Assembly: GCA_033060915.1 (NCBI GenBank)
Contig: CM065381.1
Span: 33,514,336 to 33,578,335, forward strand
DNA from: Euryodendron excelsum
Lineage: Eukaryota > Streptophyta > Magnoliopsida > Ericales > Pentaphylacaceae
Direction: 5' to 3'
Length of the DNA: 64,000 nt
The notes beneath the pieces were generated by a model. It was not told the DNA's origin. It saw only the letters and a list, made by a program, of their open reading frames with translations, and searched no databases. This document shows positions 10,184-22,139 of the stretch, in pieces. Positions within the stretch are counted from its first letter, which is position 1, and each line of letters opens with the position of its first letter. A program made the translations under genes and the position numbers.

Positions 10184-11993
10184 TTGTAAATAAACTCTAA
10201 GCAAACATGATACTGTGGTATTGGATTTCACACTGAAACCAGGTATAAACCAATTTGCCAAGCCAATTTATTTCACCAACTGAGGGCACATGGAGTGGAT
10301 TCCATGGATGGGCCCAATGATAATATTTGTTCTGGTTGACTGATCATGATCAAAGAGCAAACAAAGGTACAAGATCACAGCAAGTGAGATTATGAAGGCA
10401 AATTGAATGGAGATCTACCCAACTTGGTCTTGAATTATTGGGGGAGGTCTATAGATGTGGGTCAAGCTAGGGTTTTGGATTGTTTTGATGGAGAGAAGAG
10501 GGGGGACCTCTTTCAGAATAGACCCTAAGTGATGGAGAGAATTGGGTTACGGTATACAACATAATCACTACCAATAACAATTATTGCTATCTTCAGGCAT
10601 TTTGTTGCATGCAGGTCCTTTTCTGTCATGACCAATAACAAAGACATCTATGTCTCTTCTAGCAGTACTTACAAATATGTCACTTGAATGCTTCTGTTGT
10701 TTGCGTGAAATTGTTACTCTCTTGGTCCCTAGGCCCATATGGCTTAGCAAAAGACTAGTGGAGGACTCAGGATTTCTATAGGGGGAGATTAAGAAAACAA
10801 AAATTTGTTCAAAGGAGTGTTAAGAAATTTTGTTATTTTTATTTTTGGGAGATCAATGCAGTATGTTGTATTAATACTAAATATTCAAAACCCACAAGGG
10901 TGAAAGAAAGCTGGCCTCCTGAATTGTGGCGCCATGGCTGAGAGTTATCTAGGGACAGTCTACTCCATCAAATGATGAACCCTGTCATCAGCCCATGCAT
11001 TTCCTTCTTAATATTTCTGAATCTACACATATTAACATAGGGTTTGATAAGTTTGGTTCTTTGCCAATTGAATTTTCATTTCGGAAGAGGATGAGAGAAA
11101 GCTCTAATTCAAAGCAACAACGAAGAAAACTTTTCACAATCTAGGTTAGACTCCGTGGTTTGGTTACGAATTTGGTTCGTGTTCAATATTTTCATTTTTT
11201 AAAATTATTTTCACTTTTTTGAATTTTCAGAACTATTTTTTTCGATAGTCCCTTTTTTCTTCTTTCCTAAAAAATGGGAAACGAGAAGTTTTCCCCTTTT
11301 TGGTTTTAAAAATACAAAAAATGAAAACGAAAACGAAAACAGAACTATAACTAATAGAGTGTAAAATTTAAGTGGTATTTATTTATAAACTTTTACGACA
11401 AGTTCTTTACATGACATTAACAACGTGCATAAAAAAAGCACGAAAATGATAATGAGCTCATGATTTCAATAAGCTTAAAGAATATCTTAATTTGTAGCGG
11501 CTAATTTCCTAAGTTCCTAAGTTGGATAAATAAAATTGTCTTGAACAAGGACTAGTCTATCAGTCCATGGACAAGTCTAGTTCAATAAGACCTGACGTCG
11601 GTGGATGTTTCATGGTGAATATCTTTCCTTCTGCGGTTAATCGGAGGACGTACGTTATTTCTTCTAGTGCCTTATGGACCATACATTCGTTTAGTTAGAA
11701 CGTTCTTCCATGCATTATACTTGCCCTTGTGCGCATCTAATAGTCAAGCTTTGGACAGTGTTGAGAACAGTGTTGTAGATTCATTTCTACTGGTTTGGAA
11801 TCAGATTTATCAAAAGAAAAAAACAGAAAAGAAAAAAAATCAGAAATTTTAAATCTTTATTTCTTTTATATTTATATTCTTTTATCTTTTATTTTTTTAA
11901 TAACTAAATATACGATATAATTTTATACTATTTTTTTTACCGAATCCTTATTCCAAATACAACCCTTGATGGGCAAGATTACACTTGTGATGG
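10184..11993. other. Intergenic DNA without a supported gene
   Basis: Frames are short and show no family resemblance, including the minus-strand frame at 10568-10750. The stretch 11820-11935 is A/T homopolymer-rich. I see no transposon ends that can be paired. Confidence 0.35.
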
Positions 11994-12147
11994 GTTTTGC
12001 CAAAGCGTCTTGATGACAGCAACGTCTCTTCGTGGATGATTTTAGTTCACAATCAAGAAATCTGCGATTCGTTTTGCCAAAATGTCATGATGACAACAAA
12101 AATGTCTCTTCATGAATGATTTTAGTTTATAATCAAGAAATTTGTGA
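11994..12147. repeat. Two tandem copies of a 77-bp unit
   Basis: Both copies begin GTTTTGCCAAA (11994 and 12071) and share GTCTTGATGACAGCAA/GTCATGATGACAACAA, ATGTCTCTTC, GAATGATTTTAGTT and AATCAAGAAAT. Offset is 77 bp. No frame or RNA structure was recognised in it. Confidence 0.75.
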
Positions 12148-14189
12148 TAACAATGCTTTTCAAGGCTTCATTTTTCTTCTTATTCTTTTTTTTATCCGTT
12201 CTTTTCTTAAGGAAAATAGGATAAAAAGGTAGAAACTATGAGATGCTCTATCTCAGTCCAGTGACGTAATGTGATTGCTAGTGTATTAGATATTTTCATA
12301 ATTGTAGAAATGAGACAGGGATTAAAGATATAGTATGATTTTGCATTCTGGCGCATAGTGACTACAATGGGAAAATGTTAGCAAAAATGAAAACGAAAAA
12401 CGCAGTAAAAAAATATAGAGGGATACGTGAAGTTGGAAACAATTGGAAAACTTATAAGAATTTTATTCAGAAGCTTTTACGAAACTCAAATGAGACTTAG
12501 TAAAAACTTTTAAAAAATTTAAGGGAGACCTTTGGAAAACTTAGTAAAAATTTATATGAATAATTTTATTGATACCTAGTTAGAACTCAAGAGAAAAACA
12601 ATGTATAATATTAATATTTCAAGTTTCCCAAGTGTTTTTCTTAGTTTTCCAAGAGTTTTTGCCAAGTATGCAAGAGTTCCCTAAATATTTTTTAAAGTTT
12701 CCAAAACGTTTTCTATAAGTTTTCCCCATATTTTCGGAACATTTTCTTACAAATTTGAAACTAATTTCATACCGGTATTGAAAGAGCATTTTCTTTTCCC
12801 AAGTGAGTTTCTCGGTAGCTATGTTTTGGTGTTCAATGAAAATTTTGCAAGTTTAAGAGCAAGCCTATATAAACCATAGGTGTTGTTGCTCGGCCATATG
12901 TAAATACAGTGGCCAAAAAAAAAAAAATTTTGTTGAGAGGGGTGAAGGTAAAATTTTTAAAATTTTGATGATAAGGTAAAAGTCTTAAATTTTAGGGGGA
13001 GAGGGCAATATACTGTATTTTAATGTAAATACCTAAAAAAGTATAGGGAATAATGCCAATTTTGAGAGTTTAAGGAGGCCATGCCCCCGCCAGCCCTCCC
13101 CTGTGTCCGCACTGGGGAAATGTGCATTTTGTTTGGGGACTTGTGACATTAAGTTACCTTCTTGTTATGACAGTTAAAACGCAAGTTTCAAACTTGTAAG
13201 TAGCACAAAAAGGTCGATTTGGAAGCCTACCTGTGAGCTTTGCTTTCGGTCTGAATGCTTATAAATTCTACATGAGACGTATTCAAGCAGTCTAAAAGCG
13301 GTGAATTCAACATATATGAAGTTTCAATGAAAGAAACTTCTCATGTGATTCATATTTGGATTTTTTTTTTTTTGCAGGGATGACACTATAAAAAAATTCA
13401 AGCCAAGTAATAAGTTATTCAAATATGGCTTGAAAATTTAATTAATTTCAAAATGTGTTTGAGTTTGAATTGATTATTTTTTCAGCTAATCTGAAATGAG
13501 TTTCAATTGAAATGACTATAAGTTCTAAGTCGAGTAGTTTAATTTTTTTTTATGCAATCCTAGACTGTATATAAAATTATTGAGCCAAGTATAAGTTGAA
13601 TTCAAAAAATTAACAATGAGTTCAACATGCAACCTTAGCTTGTTTACATTAGCTAATAGAATACGGGGTCAAGCTCGAATAATTTAATTTATTTTTATCT
13701 GTATTTAATAGGAGAAGATACTAAAATAGATGAAGAAAAATATGTTATTCAGATGGCCCATGCTATAGCAACCTATTTTTGGCAATAGGTTCACTTTCGT
13801 ATTATTACTATAAAATAGCTGCTCTTAACCCTTTGAAATCGTGTTTTACAGGTGAAAGCATTGAATGAATACAAGGTGTGTACATGTTTTTACGTGCAGA
13901 CATAACTTAAGGTTGCAATTGGGTGGTTTAATTTATTGACTCATTAACTAGAAAGGGACAATTATGTAAACCTCTGTATTTCTTCGTGCATGTAATTTGG
14001 AACTGGAAGAGAATAGGGACTGCAAGTGGGAAATGATAGTAAGCTAACCGTCCAGCAGAAAGTAGTGGGTTGATTAATCTCTAGCAACACTATGTATTGC
14101 ACCAGGAGTAAGCATATGGACCCAAGTGATGGGCTGAACCAGTAACTGGTCAAAACATTGGTGAACCATCAAACTAAGTGGTGATGGAT
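12148..14189. other. Intergenic DNA without a supported gene
   Basis: AT-rich with short GC-richer islands (around 13080-13130) resembling pieces of unclassified repeats. The minus-strand frame at 13962-14153 has no recognisable family. A T13 tract occurs at 13360-13373. Confidence 0.35.
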
Positions 14190-14194
14190 GACAC

Positions 14195-14874
14195 TGTACA
14201 CACAAAATTCTTGTCCAAGAAAATAAGACAGAAAATCGTAGTAGCAAACTGATTTTATTATTTTTGAATGAGTGGATTACAATCTCTAAAACAATTTCTA
14301 ATTAAAGAAATTAATCCTCTGATTCTTCTCTTCTAGAATGTTGACTCGAGGGCTTGAAGCTTGATCCCGAATCGCACGCCGTGTTCTTCTCCAATTTATG
14401 CGAAGAAGATGATTGAAGGAGAAAGTTCTTTAGGACTTTGATGTTTGATCTGCAGAGCTCTCACTTGCTTGTGTAGGCAGAAATCTTGTCTTCTTTGTGT
14501 GTGTCCTCCTCTTTGAAGTGTCACCCTCTATTTATAGTTGAGGGTGGAGAATTTTGATAAGCTTGAACTTTTTCATGATAATTATCTCTATTTAATTTTT
14601 AAAAGATAATAATCAATGAGAACATTTATAGACACGTGTCCAACTTTAATTGGAGAAAATATGTGTCTTCTTTCTTGTAGGTCCCATTTAACAAGTGGCA
14701 CACTTTGATTGGCTTAAAACTTGTCATTTAAAGGCTGCATTATTCTGACACATGGCGGTATTTTATTCGTCCCGTCTTGCAAATTTTGACACGTGGTAAT
14801 GTTTGATTAGTCAAAATTTATAACTTTATAAAACACTTGGCGAATTCTGATTGGCTAAATTTTGTGTGTCTACA
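14195..14874 (-). mobile_element. Solo LTR of an LTR retrotransposon (680 bp)
   Basis: The block starts TGTACACACAAAATT and ends AATTTTGTGTGTCTACA, so its ends form the short inverted repeat usual for LTRs. It is flanked on both sides by the identical five-base GACAC (14190-14194 and 14875-14879), the target-site duplication of an LTR element. A TATAAATA box on the minus strand at 14536-14529 gives the orientation. There is no internal region, primer site or polypurine tract next to it, so it is a solo LTR, formed when the two LTRs of one insertion recombine. The family is not recognised. Confidence 0.85.
14529..14536 (-). promoter_or_regulatory. TATA box of the solo LTR
   Basis: TATAAATA on the minus strand, followed by GAGGGTGACAC. 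It lies about 340 bases into the LTR on its own strand, a usual place for the U3 promoter. Confidence 0.65.
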
Positions 14875-14879
14875 GACAC

Positions 14880-15968
14880 CAAAGCAATGCTCTTTAGAAG
14901 ACAAAATTAGGGTCACTATTGTTGAAAATTGAAAGTTCAACCGCTGAAAAATGTGACAGGATAAAGATAGAGAGAGAGAGAGAGGAAGATAGTTTGGTCA
15001 TTTTGTTAGTGACATATAAAACAAACGGAATGCCTTTGGTTTCTTGTTTAATTTTCTAACTAAAACTTGGGTTCTTAAATGAAACGAGAAATTCGGCTAA
15101 CTATTATCCCTATAATGTATAAAGTTTATATAATTTATATAGAAGGTGACTCTACGCGAACTTGAAGATGGAGAAATCAGGGCAAATCAGTCTAGACACT
15201 CGGAAGAAAGAAAAAAAAATAATTTGAGGAAATTACATGCATTCCTCCAAGAATTATTGTCATAGGGTATGGAATGGCTAATACTAACTAAGAAACATTA
15301 TTTACCTTTTCTTTTTATGCCACACAAACATAAGCTCGGATGCAGCTTTTATGTGCCTCTAGAAATTTGTAAATATTTCATAAAAGTAAGTAAAAAAGTT
15401 AGAAGCTAAAAGCTTAAAAGAAACTTTATATTTAAATTTTATAAAAATGAATAAATAAATTCTTGAATAGGATAGGACTTAAGCCTTTATCTATTTTATA
15501 CATTTTTTGGGAGGCAATGGAGGAGTTTTCACCCAAAAAAAGGCATAAGAAACATAATAGATTATCATACACAATCACCAGTTTTACAATTATCATACAC
15601 ACTAATAAATTTTTATTTTTAATAAATGGATGTAAATATGCTATATAATTTACATTAAATGGGCTACAGTCTAGTGGTAATTAAGCATGCATGCACAATC
15701 ACCATCTTCCAGGAGACTGTAGACTTTTGTAAGCGATACACTCATTGCGACAATTAACTAATTTTATGTACGTAATTTTTCGTAATTTTGTTGTAATTTA
15801 TTTATTTTTACTAAGTTATATTCAGAACTGATTAATTGGTCGGTTATATAATTTGTCACCCTAGCTGGGCGGTCCCAAACTTGTTAATCTTATAGTACTT
15901 TTTTCACAATAAACTATGTATTTTATTACACCAAAGAAAAGAAAAATTATTCAGCATTCTTAGAGTGT
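14880..15968. other. Intergenic DNA without a supported gene
   Basis: Contains an AG microsatellite at 14967-14984 and AT-rich sequence. A stretch near 15662-15690 (CTACAGTCTAGTGGTAA) resembles a pol III box A but has no box B partner, so it is not called as a SINE. Confidence 0.35.
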
Positions 15969-16513
15969 CACTTGACCTTACTTACGCCTAAATAACAAAA
16001 AAAAAAAAAAAAAGAAATGAAATAGTACTTTAAAAATACTAAATAATTTTTTATATAAAAATGCAAACTCAATCAAGAAAAATTATCAAACGAGCTACAA
16101 TATGTGCAATTTTAAAAACTACTCAAACTTTAAGAATCTACAATCGAGGTAACTATTGCCCTAGCGATATTCTAATAGCTCCTTTGAAACTTACTTTATT
16201 GATTTGAGTGCCTCTTTATAAATTCAAGATCAAGAATTTGGAGCGCACTTGACCTTACTCACGTTCAAATAACTAAAAAAAAAAAAAAAATGAAATAGTA
16301 CTCTAAAAATACTGAATAATTTTTTATATAAAAACGAGAACTCAATCAAGAAAAATTATCAAACAAGCTACAATATGTGCAATTTTAAAAAGTACTCAAA
16401 CTTAACGAATCTACAATCGAGGTAACTATTGCCTAGCGATATTCTAATAGCTCCTTTGAGACTTACTTTATTGATTTGAGTGCCTCTTTATAAATTCAAG
16501 GTCAGGAATTTAA
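15969..16513. repeat. Tandem duplication of a 277-bp unit
   Basis: The copies begin CACTTGACCTTACT at 15969 and 16246 and remain alignable throughout, including an A-tract at the same place (15998-16014 and 16274-16290), TACAATATGTGCAATTTTAA, and ATTGATTTGAGTGCCTCTTT near the end. They differ at scattered positions and in A-tract length. The unit does not code for protein. Confidence 0.85.
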
Positions 16514-17907
16514 TTATTCTGAATCCTTATTTTACAAGGCTAGTAATATATGTTTTATATTTATAAAAAATGAAGTCAAACAGTTATGTTATACTACATA
16601 AATATATGTAAATGAATATTAACTTATTATATAAGTTAAATTTGACGGTTGGGTTGGGCTTCAAGCATTCCTCTCAAGCTCATTCCAAATTATAACTGGG
16701 GTTAAAATATTTGTTCATGAGCCGGCTTAGATGACCTGTGTGGGTCTTTGGGCCAATGTCCGCCCTAAGTCTTTCTACAAAAAATCTTCTTTTTAATTTG
16801 GTGGTATATGTTCTCATAATCAATAAGAGGTTATAATGTTATTTATAAGAATAAAATTAAGAAAAATGTTATTCTTTTAGAAACATTGTCTACAAAATTT
16901 CACCATAATAATGTGACTGTAGTATTTTTGTAGATAAAGTCATTATTACAAGTGTTTTTCTTTTTAAGTAAATGTGTCTCATTCGATCACATTATTTTAA
17001 TAATAAATTTTATGTAATTTTTTATTTGTACGATATTATTCTAAAATTAATAGGTGGGTCAAAAGAATATCTTGTGCTTCTACCAAACCCAAACATTGTG
17101 ATATTGTTAGTTTATTATTTTATTATTTTTGTTTTTGTTAAAGGTGTTTATCTTTAACTCACTATGCGTTCGAATTCGAGTATCATCATTGTCTGCCCAA
17201 AATATGTAAATTTTAGAAATGATATAAATAATAGCTAACCCCACATTTAAACCTGCATTCTTAGCAACAAAGCCAGCCGACAACCGAGCCTGTTTGCAAC
17301 ATTAGTAGTTAATGATTAAGAATTGACAACATGATTATGCAAGAACAAAATTTGAATTATGTTTTAACATGGGGCATGTGCAGCATCAGGGAGACAGCGA
17401 GGACAGAGATGTAACTGCCAATGACAGGAGAAAGACAAGTACAGCAGACTCTGTGAGAAAGCGATACATCCTGACCGTTCAATCAATTGGGGGCCTCACT
17501 ACAAATGATAGTGATTGTATACAATCCACACTTCTTACTTGGGAACTAATGACAAACCAAATCTTGCCACCTCATTGTTACATTGAATTATACAAACCAC
17601 ACAAAGTTCTGATATCCTTACCGCTGTAAGATGACTGGTCTATGATTGGTTTAAAACGAAATGAAAGTTGTTGATGATCTGAGCCCGTACACACGTTGCA
17701 GTCGATCATATTCACTTCATAGACATACAGGGTGGGCAAAAATATTGTTAAAGTGAAATATTCATAATGAACGAGTTGGACTGCGCTAATAGTCATGTGA
17801 TTCAACCGGGTCGGGTTGTCCATAATTTCTAAGAGTTTATGTTAAAATTTTAAAAGCTAAATTCATTAAATGATTAACCTTTTGGTTCTCTCATAGTATT
17901 TAGCTTA
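16514..17907. other. Intergenic DNA without a supported gene
   Basis: AT-rich. The largest frames (16972-17157, 17369-17629, 17578-17823) have no recognised family, no conserved motif and no supporting neighbour. Confidence 0.35.
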
Positions 17908-18117
17908 TAGTCTGTTTGGTAGGACTTTCACATCTAGTTTTTTTTTTTTAGCTTATAAGTAAAAATGCTAGATATTTTTTGATTTTTTAATTTTTTTAGC
18001 TTTTTTTGCTTATTTTTAACTTATAAAAGTAAAAAAGTAAAAAAAATTTTTTATTTGGTTCTAAGCCAAAAAAGAAAAACTAAAAAAGTTAAAAAAAAAA
18101 TTGTACCAAATGAACCT
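17908..18117. mobile_element. Short Tourist-like MITE (210 bp)
   Basis: Ends are TAGTCTGTTTGGTA and, on the opposite strand, AGGTTCATTTGGTA; TTA flanks both (17905-17907 and 18118-18120). The interior has T- and A-rich blocks (AGCTTATAAG, TTATAAAAGTAAAAA) that can fold back on each other. Length, TGTTTGG-type ends and TTA duplications fit a Tourist-like MITE. The arms are imperfect, so it is an old copy. Confidence 0.55.
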
Positions 18118-19542
18118 TTATAATCCATGTTTTTTCTTACTTTTCCTTATGTTTTTTTTTTCTTTTTCCTTTCTAGAAAGCGTGTGATTTTAACCTCAAC
18201 ATTCCTTATGTAATACTTGAAGTTAATAAGCAAGATAAAGTCATATACAACTGAATTTCTTGTTATTACACTTGCCTCCGTGTTCATACAAATTAGGAAA
18301 ATGCTATAGACAATGACAGACAGGGGGGTTAGATGGGAGCCACAACCCTATTTTCTAAAATTTTCTTTACCCCTATGGGTTTTTTATATTTAGAGCAAAA
18401 TATAGTGTATTACTCCCAAGCAAAAAAAAAAAAAAAAAAAAAAAAAAAGGAAAGGAAAAATTCAAGCAATTTATCTTGACCCACCTTTAAACAATTTTTT
18501 TATTTTATTTTATATATTGGTCCCTCCTCAATAGAAATTTTTTGGTCCGCCCATGTAATCTTATTTTTGACTATTACACACAAATGAGTAGGTATCACAA
18601 ATATTTATAATATGAAACGCACGTTGTGTCTGAAACTGAAAAAATGGGTGAAAATAAAGTTGTATATATCATTACCCTACGGACCATCATCATGTTCTTG
18701 TTATCTGTTGGCATCTAAAAGAACTATGATCGTTTTAGTAAATCTGTAAACTTGAATCAATAATAACTCCAACACATGCACACTAAGTACACGGCACGGA
18801 TATATCTTACTCTACCTTCTTCGTTCAAGAGGACACAGTTTTGATGGGGTAAGCACACTAACACAAAATATAATATTTGATATAAGGGTTGAGTTTTGGT
18901 ACAGTCAAAGATTGTATAGTCATGTACTGTCACTCAATAAATTTTAATTCTATTTTATTCCAAAGAATGAGTAACACCATTTTATAGAATTTGCTTTGAT
19001 GCATTACTCTTTAAAAAAACTCAATTTGATTTGTAGAGCATAACAATGTGATTCTTCAAACATTTTTGGAACATTTTTTTTAAGTATTTCGCCCTTTAAT
19101 GTTTTTTTTTTTTTGGTATTAAATCCTTTAAGGACTAAGTTTCACAATTTTACAAGGTAATAGACTACACTGCTTAAAGATGCTGATGATACATGACTGG
19201 TCAAAAGACTAGTATTATACAAACATAATTTTTGCAAAAAATTTTCATATAGAAAAATATGATTGTTTGTGGTGCTTTCATTTTAGAGCAAAACACCCAC
19301 CTTTTAGCTCATATATAAAAAAAATAACACTCACATTATTCCAGTAGAGTTTTTTTATACAAAGATTTAGAAAGAAAAGAAATTTCCTTACACAAATCAT
19401 GACTGCAATAAGAGTAATTCTAAAAGAATAGAATTTTAAAAGAAAATTTTTAAATAGAATGATGTGACTTGGTATTTCCATTTCAATTAAAAAAACAACA
19501 ATTTTAACTTATAATTTAATAAATGTGATATATTAGTAAATT
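18118..19542. other. Intergenic DNA without a supported gene
   Basis: AT-rich. Includes an A tract of nearly 30 bases at 18421-18448. No paired transposon ends or coding frames were found. Confidence 0.35.
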
Positions 19543-19727
19543 TGTAAGGTCTGCCCTCAGGTTCTGGTGAACTACTCCAGTTGGCTGCGAAGAAGCTAGG
19601 TTAAAGAACACCAGTATGGTGCTTGCCAAGAACTCTCTAACGCCAAAGTTAGGTTTATGGGAGGATAATCATGTAGAATTTTAGCTAGGGTTTTATATGC
19701 GTACCTTGGGAAGGAAGGTATTGGTTG

Positions 19728-19736
19728 CCTTTTATA
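19728..19736 (-). promoter_or_regulatory. TATA box of the element C LTR
   Basis: TATAAAAGG read on the minus strand, preceded by CATGCTAG. It supports minus-strand orientation of the LTR. Confidence 0.55.
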
Positions 19737-19922
19737 CTAGCATGGTTTTAGAGTAGTCCTAGGAGTATTTGCAGGCAAGTAGTAAAAATAGTAGTCTTTC
19801 TACGTGGTGGCACATCGTTGGGTGATCAGGTCCTTGGCATGATAGTGGAGGATGTGGTTGCCCCCTATATGTGTCACCTCATTTGGGGTTTATTAGACTA
19901 ATGACAGCCCTATGGGGAATAT

Positions 19923-19942
19923 CCCCCCCCCCCCCCCCCCCC
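19923..19942. repeat. Run of 20 C
   Basis: Pure C tract inside the LTR of element C, followed by TCTCTAACGC. Length of such tracts is unreliable in most sequencing methods. Confidence 0.9.
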
Positions 19943-20836
19943 TCTCTAACGCATCGTCCTTTTAGAGTTGTGTTACCAGCCCTAGTGTTAGTTATCAGTG
20001 GGTTACCTGTAGTTATGGTCCCCAAAGGTTGGACAGGTTGTCTAGCATTACTCACTCGGTATCAGACTGATTGGCATTGATCTGCTCAGCATCCTCCTGC
20101 TTAGTGCTGCATGAGTGCTGCGTCATCTGTGTCTTTCCTGATTTGGTTCCTTGGAGATGCATTATCTACTTTTCGCTAGGACCCTGGTCAGCTATTGTCA
20201 GATCGATCTCTATCAGTTGCTCCCAATTTCTCTGAGTACCTCGATCGTGGTTAGGGAAATTTCAATAGTAGGTGACTCCTCATAAAAAGGGTGAATTTAT
20301 GGCACCGCAGATGCAATGATGGCCATAGCTGGCCATGATTAAGCGCATCGCTTGATGCCCCCATGGCGTGTACCATTCTTATTGGTTCTTAACTCGTGAC
20401 GTGACTTATTGACTATTAGCAATTGGATTCGTGGTCAATGAGTTGATCTAAGCTGTTGATTTCAAAAAGGAGGGTTCTAGACTTGGTGGTTTCAGTCTTT
20501 GGCTTTCACTTCGCATTTCCCAAACTTAGATGATTTTTGGCCTCAAAAATCTCTCAACCATCCTTCTTTTTGCCTCTTCTTGTTCTTTGTGTTCCTGTGC
20601 TTGGAGGTTTTTCGCTTCAAATTTTTCTTTACTTTTGTAAGATTTCGATCTGTGTTTCTTTTTCTTCCCTTTGTTTGATGCATTTCTTCCTTAGGCGTTG
20701 TCTCTGGTATCAGGCTAAGGTAGGGATTTCCTATTCTTTCCAAGGGTTTGTTAGGAGCCCGGAGTTTTTTGAGTTCGTTTGGGAGTTTATCAGGACCGAT
20801 TTTAAATTAGCTAGAAGGTTACATTTGGTAGGCACT

Positions 20837-22139
20837 ATGGCGAGCCCTAAAGATATGCATTCCTCAGATTATAAGAATACTACTTCTCAGGATTTGGTTA
20901 GGGTGAGGCCAAAGTCCCTGATAATGCTTCAGTAGGGCCCTTTGGGGCTTCTGGTGAGAGGCTAGCTCCTGGGGATATGGTACTTGGGCCCAAGGGTATG
21001 GTAGTCCCTGGGATTAGGGACTTCAATTTTGTTGTTGAGGGGGTGTCCTCCATTATAACGGAGAGGAGGATTAAGAAACTGTAGAAGGACTACCAAATTC
21101 CTTCCAAGTTATCACATAGGGTCCCCGATAAGGAAGACAGGGCTTGCTATGCTCGTCCTAGGGAAGTCTGTATTTATGAGGCTGCGTTGGCTAGTGGCCT
21201 TAGATTTCCTATTCCCCCCCCCCCTACCCCCCAACCCCCCCCCCCCCCCCCCCCCCCCCCACCCCAACCCAATTAGAGAGATTTTGATTGTTTTAAGGCT
21301 GGCCCCTGGTCAACTTCTTCCCAACTCTTGGAGGATACTACTAGCTTGTGATGTGTTGTGGCAAGCATCCACTGATGGCAAGGACCACCTCACTGTTGAT
21401 GTGTTCTTGCACTGCTACAAATTGACTGAGTAGGAGAGGGGTTGGTGGTACTTCTTGGCCAAGAGTAATGATATAACTCTGGTGACGGGGCTGTCTTCTT
21501 CCAACAAGAGGTGGAAGGACAAACGCTTCTTTATCTATGGTGATGGCTCGGAACATCAACCTTGGGAGGTTGTAGATAGTGATTTTGCATGAGTTCCTCA
21601 TTCGTGGGATGTTTAAACTCGGAGGGGTATGTCCCTTAGTTTCTTTAGTTTTTTTATTTCTCTTAGCCATAGTTTTCAAATTTTTAGGATTTTGACTTAG
21701 GTTCCTTGTGTCTGGTTAGGTCGTGCCACTCCCACTCTAGACAAGGTCTAGTGAGCCAGGGTGAAGAGGGCCATAGATTATAGCATTACTGATGCCAACA
21801 TTCTGATGAACTTAGAAATTTGGGTATGTACTTGTTGGCCCCTGAGCCTACAAGTGAAGATCTGAGGGCAGAACGTGAGAGGAGTGAGTAAAGTTTATTA
21901 TCTTCCTTATCTTTGTTGGTTGCTTGTTGATGTGTCTGTCTCTATTGCTTCTGTGCAGATCAAGGCAAGGACAATTCTAATAAGGAGGGGGACATGGCTC
22001 TTAACAAGAATATTCTTTCAAAGGTGAGGCTCTCTTCATTAGAAACTTCATATTGTGTACAAGGAAAGGGGTAGTGGGAGTAAGGACAAAGGGATTGACC
22101 TTGAAGACCTCCCACCACCAGAGGTTGGCACTCCCTCAC
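20837..22139 (+). pseudogene. N-terminal part of the 'putative gypsy-type transposon' (Transposase_28-like) protein of element C, interrupted
   Basis: From the ATG at 20837 the sequence encodes a protein of the family annotated as 'putative gypsy type transposon' (PF04195), found beside plant Ty3/gypsy elements; its biochemical role is unknown. Recognisable blocks are RVPDKEDRACYARPREVCIY (about 21119-21178), EAALASGLRFPIP (21179-21217), IREILIVLRLAPGQLLPNSW (about 21276-21331) and RILLACDVLW. Two introns are suggested, 21626-21720 and 21891-21959, the latter with GTGAGT and TTCTGTGCAG. A frameshift lies near 20900, stop codons follow, and a C run at 21235-21260 expands the Pro stretch after RFPIP. 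At 22139 the gene is cut by element A and resumes at 54259. It is antisense to the pol of element C. Confidence 0.7.
21235..21260. repeat. Run of 26 C within coding sequence
   Basis: Pure C tract inside a longer C-rich stretch (21214-21270) at the position where relatives encode a few Pro or His residues after GLRFP. It inserts a poly-Pro stretch or a frameshift depending on true length. Confidence 0.9.

Larger units (their letters stand above)
19543..20560 (-). repeat. 3' LTR of element C (about 1018 bp)
   Basis: On the plus strand it starts TGTAAGGTCTGCCC (19543) and the chosen right end is CTCTCAACCA (20560), after which comes a pyrimidine-rich stretch that on the minus strand is a purine-rich, polypurine-like tract. 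A minus-strand TATAAAAGG at 19736-19728 and a CTAACGCCAAAGTTAGG-type motif near 19640 resemble those of plant Tat LTRs. The partner LTR is outside the window, so the edges rest on terminal bases only. A run of 20 C residues lies inside it. Confidence 0.5.
19543..22139 (-). mobile_element. Element C, left part: 3' LTR and start of its antisense gene
   Basis: Element C is a Ty3/gypsy retrotransposon lying on the minus strand, split by the A/B nest. This left piece holds its 3' LTR (19543-20560) and, in antisense, the first exons of a 'putative gypsy-type transposon' gene (20837-22139). The gene continues at 54259, on the far side of the nest, and the minus-strand pol of C starts after that, so both pieces belong to one insertion. 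The order pol, tandem repeats, antisense gene, 3' LTR is compatible with extra-ORF-carrying Tat-lineage elements. Confidence 0.7.

Noticed and set aside
9887..10261. 124-codon minus-strand frame
   Set aside because: Much of it is the TACA microsatellite (repeated Tyr-Val-Cys-Met) and the rest has no family resemblance.
10430..10760. Possible gene fragment in a GC-richer stretch
   Set aside because: Frames are short, no motif was recognised and there are no splice sites with matching phases.
15660..15720. Possible SINE
   Set aside because: Only a box-A-like stretch is present, with no box B or A-rich tail at the right spacing.
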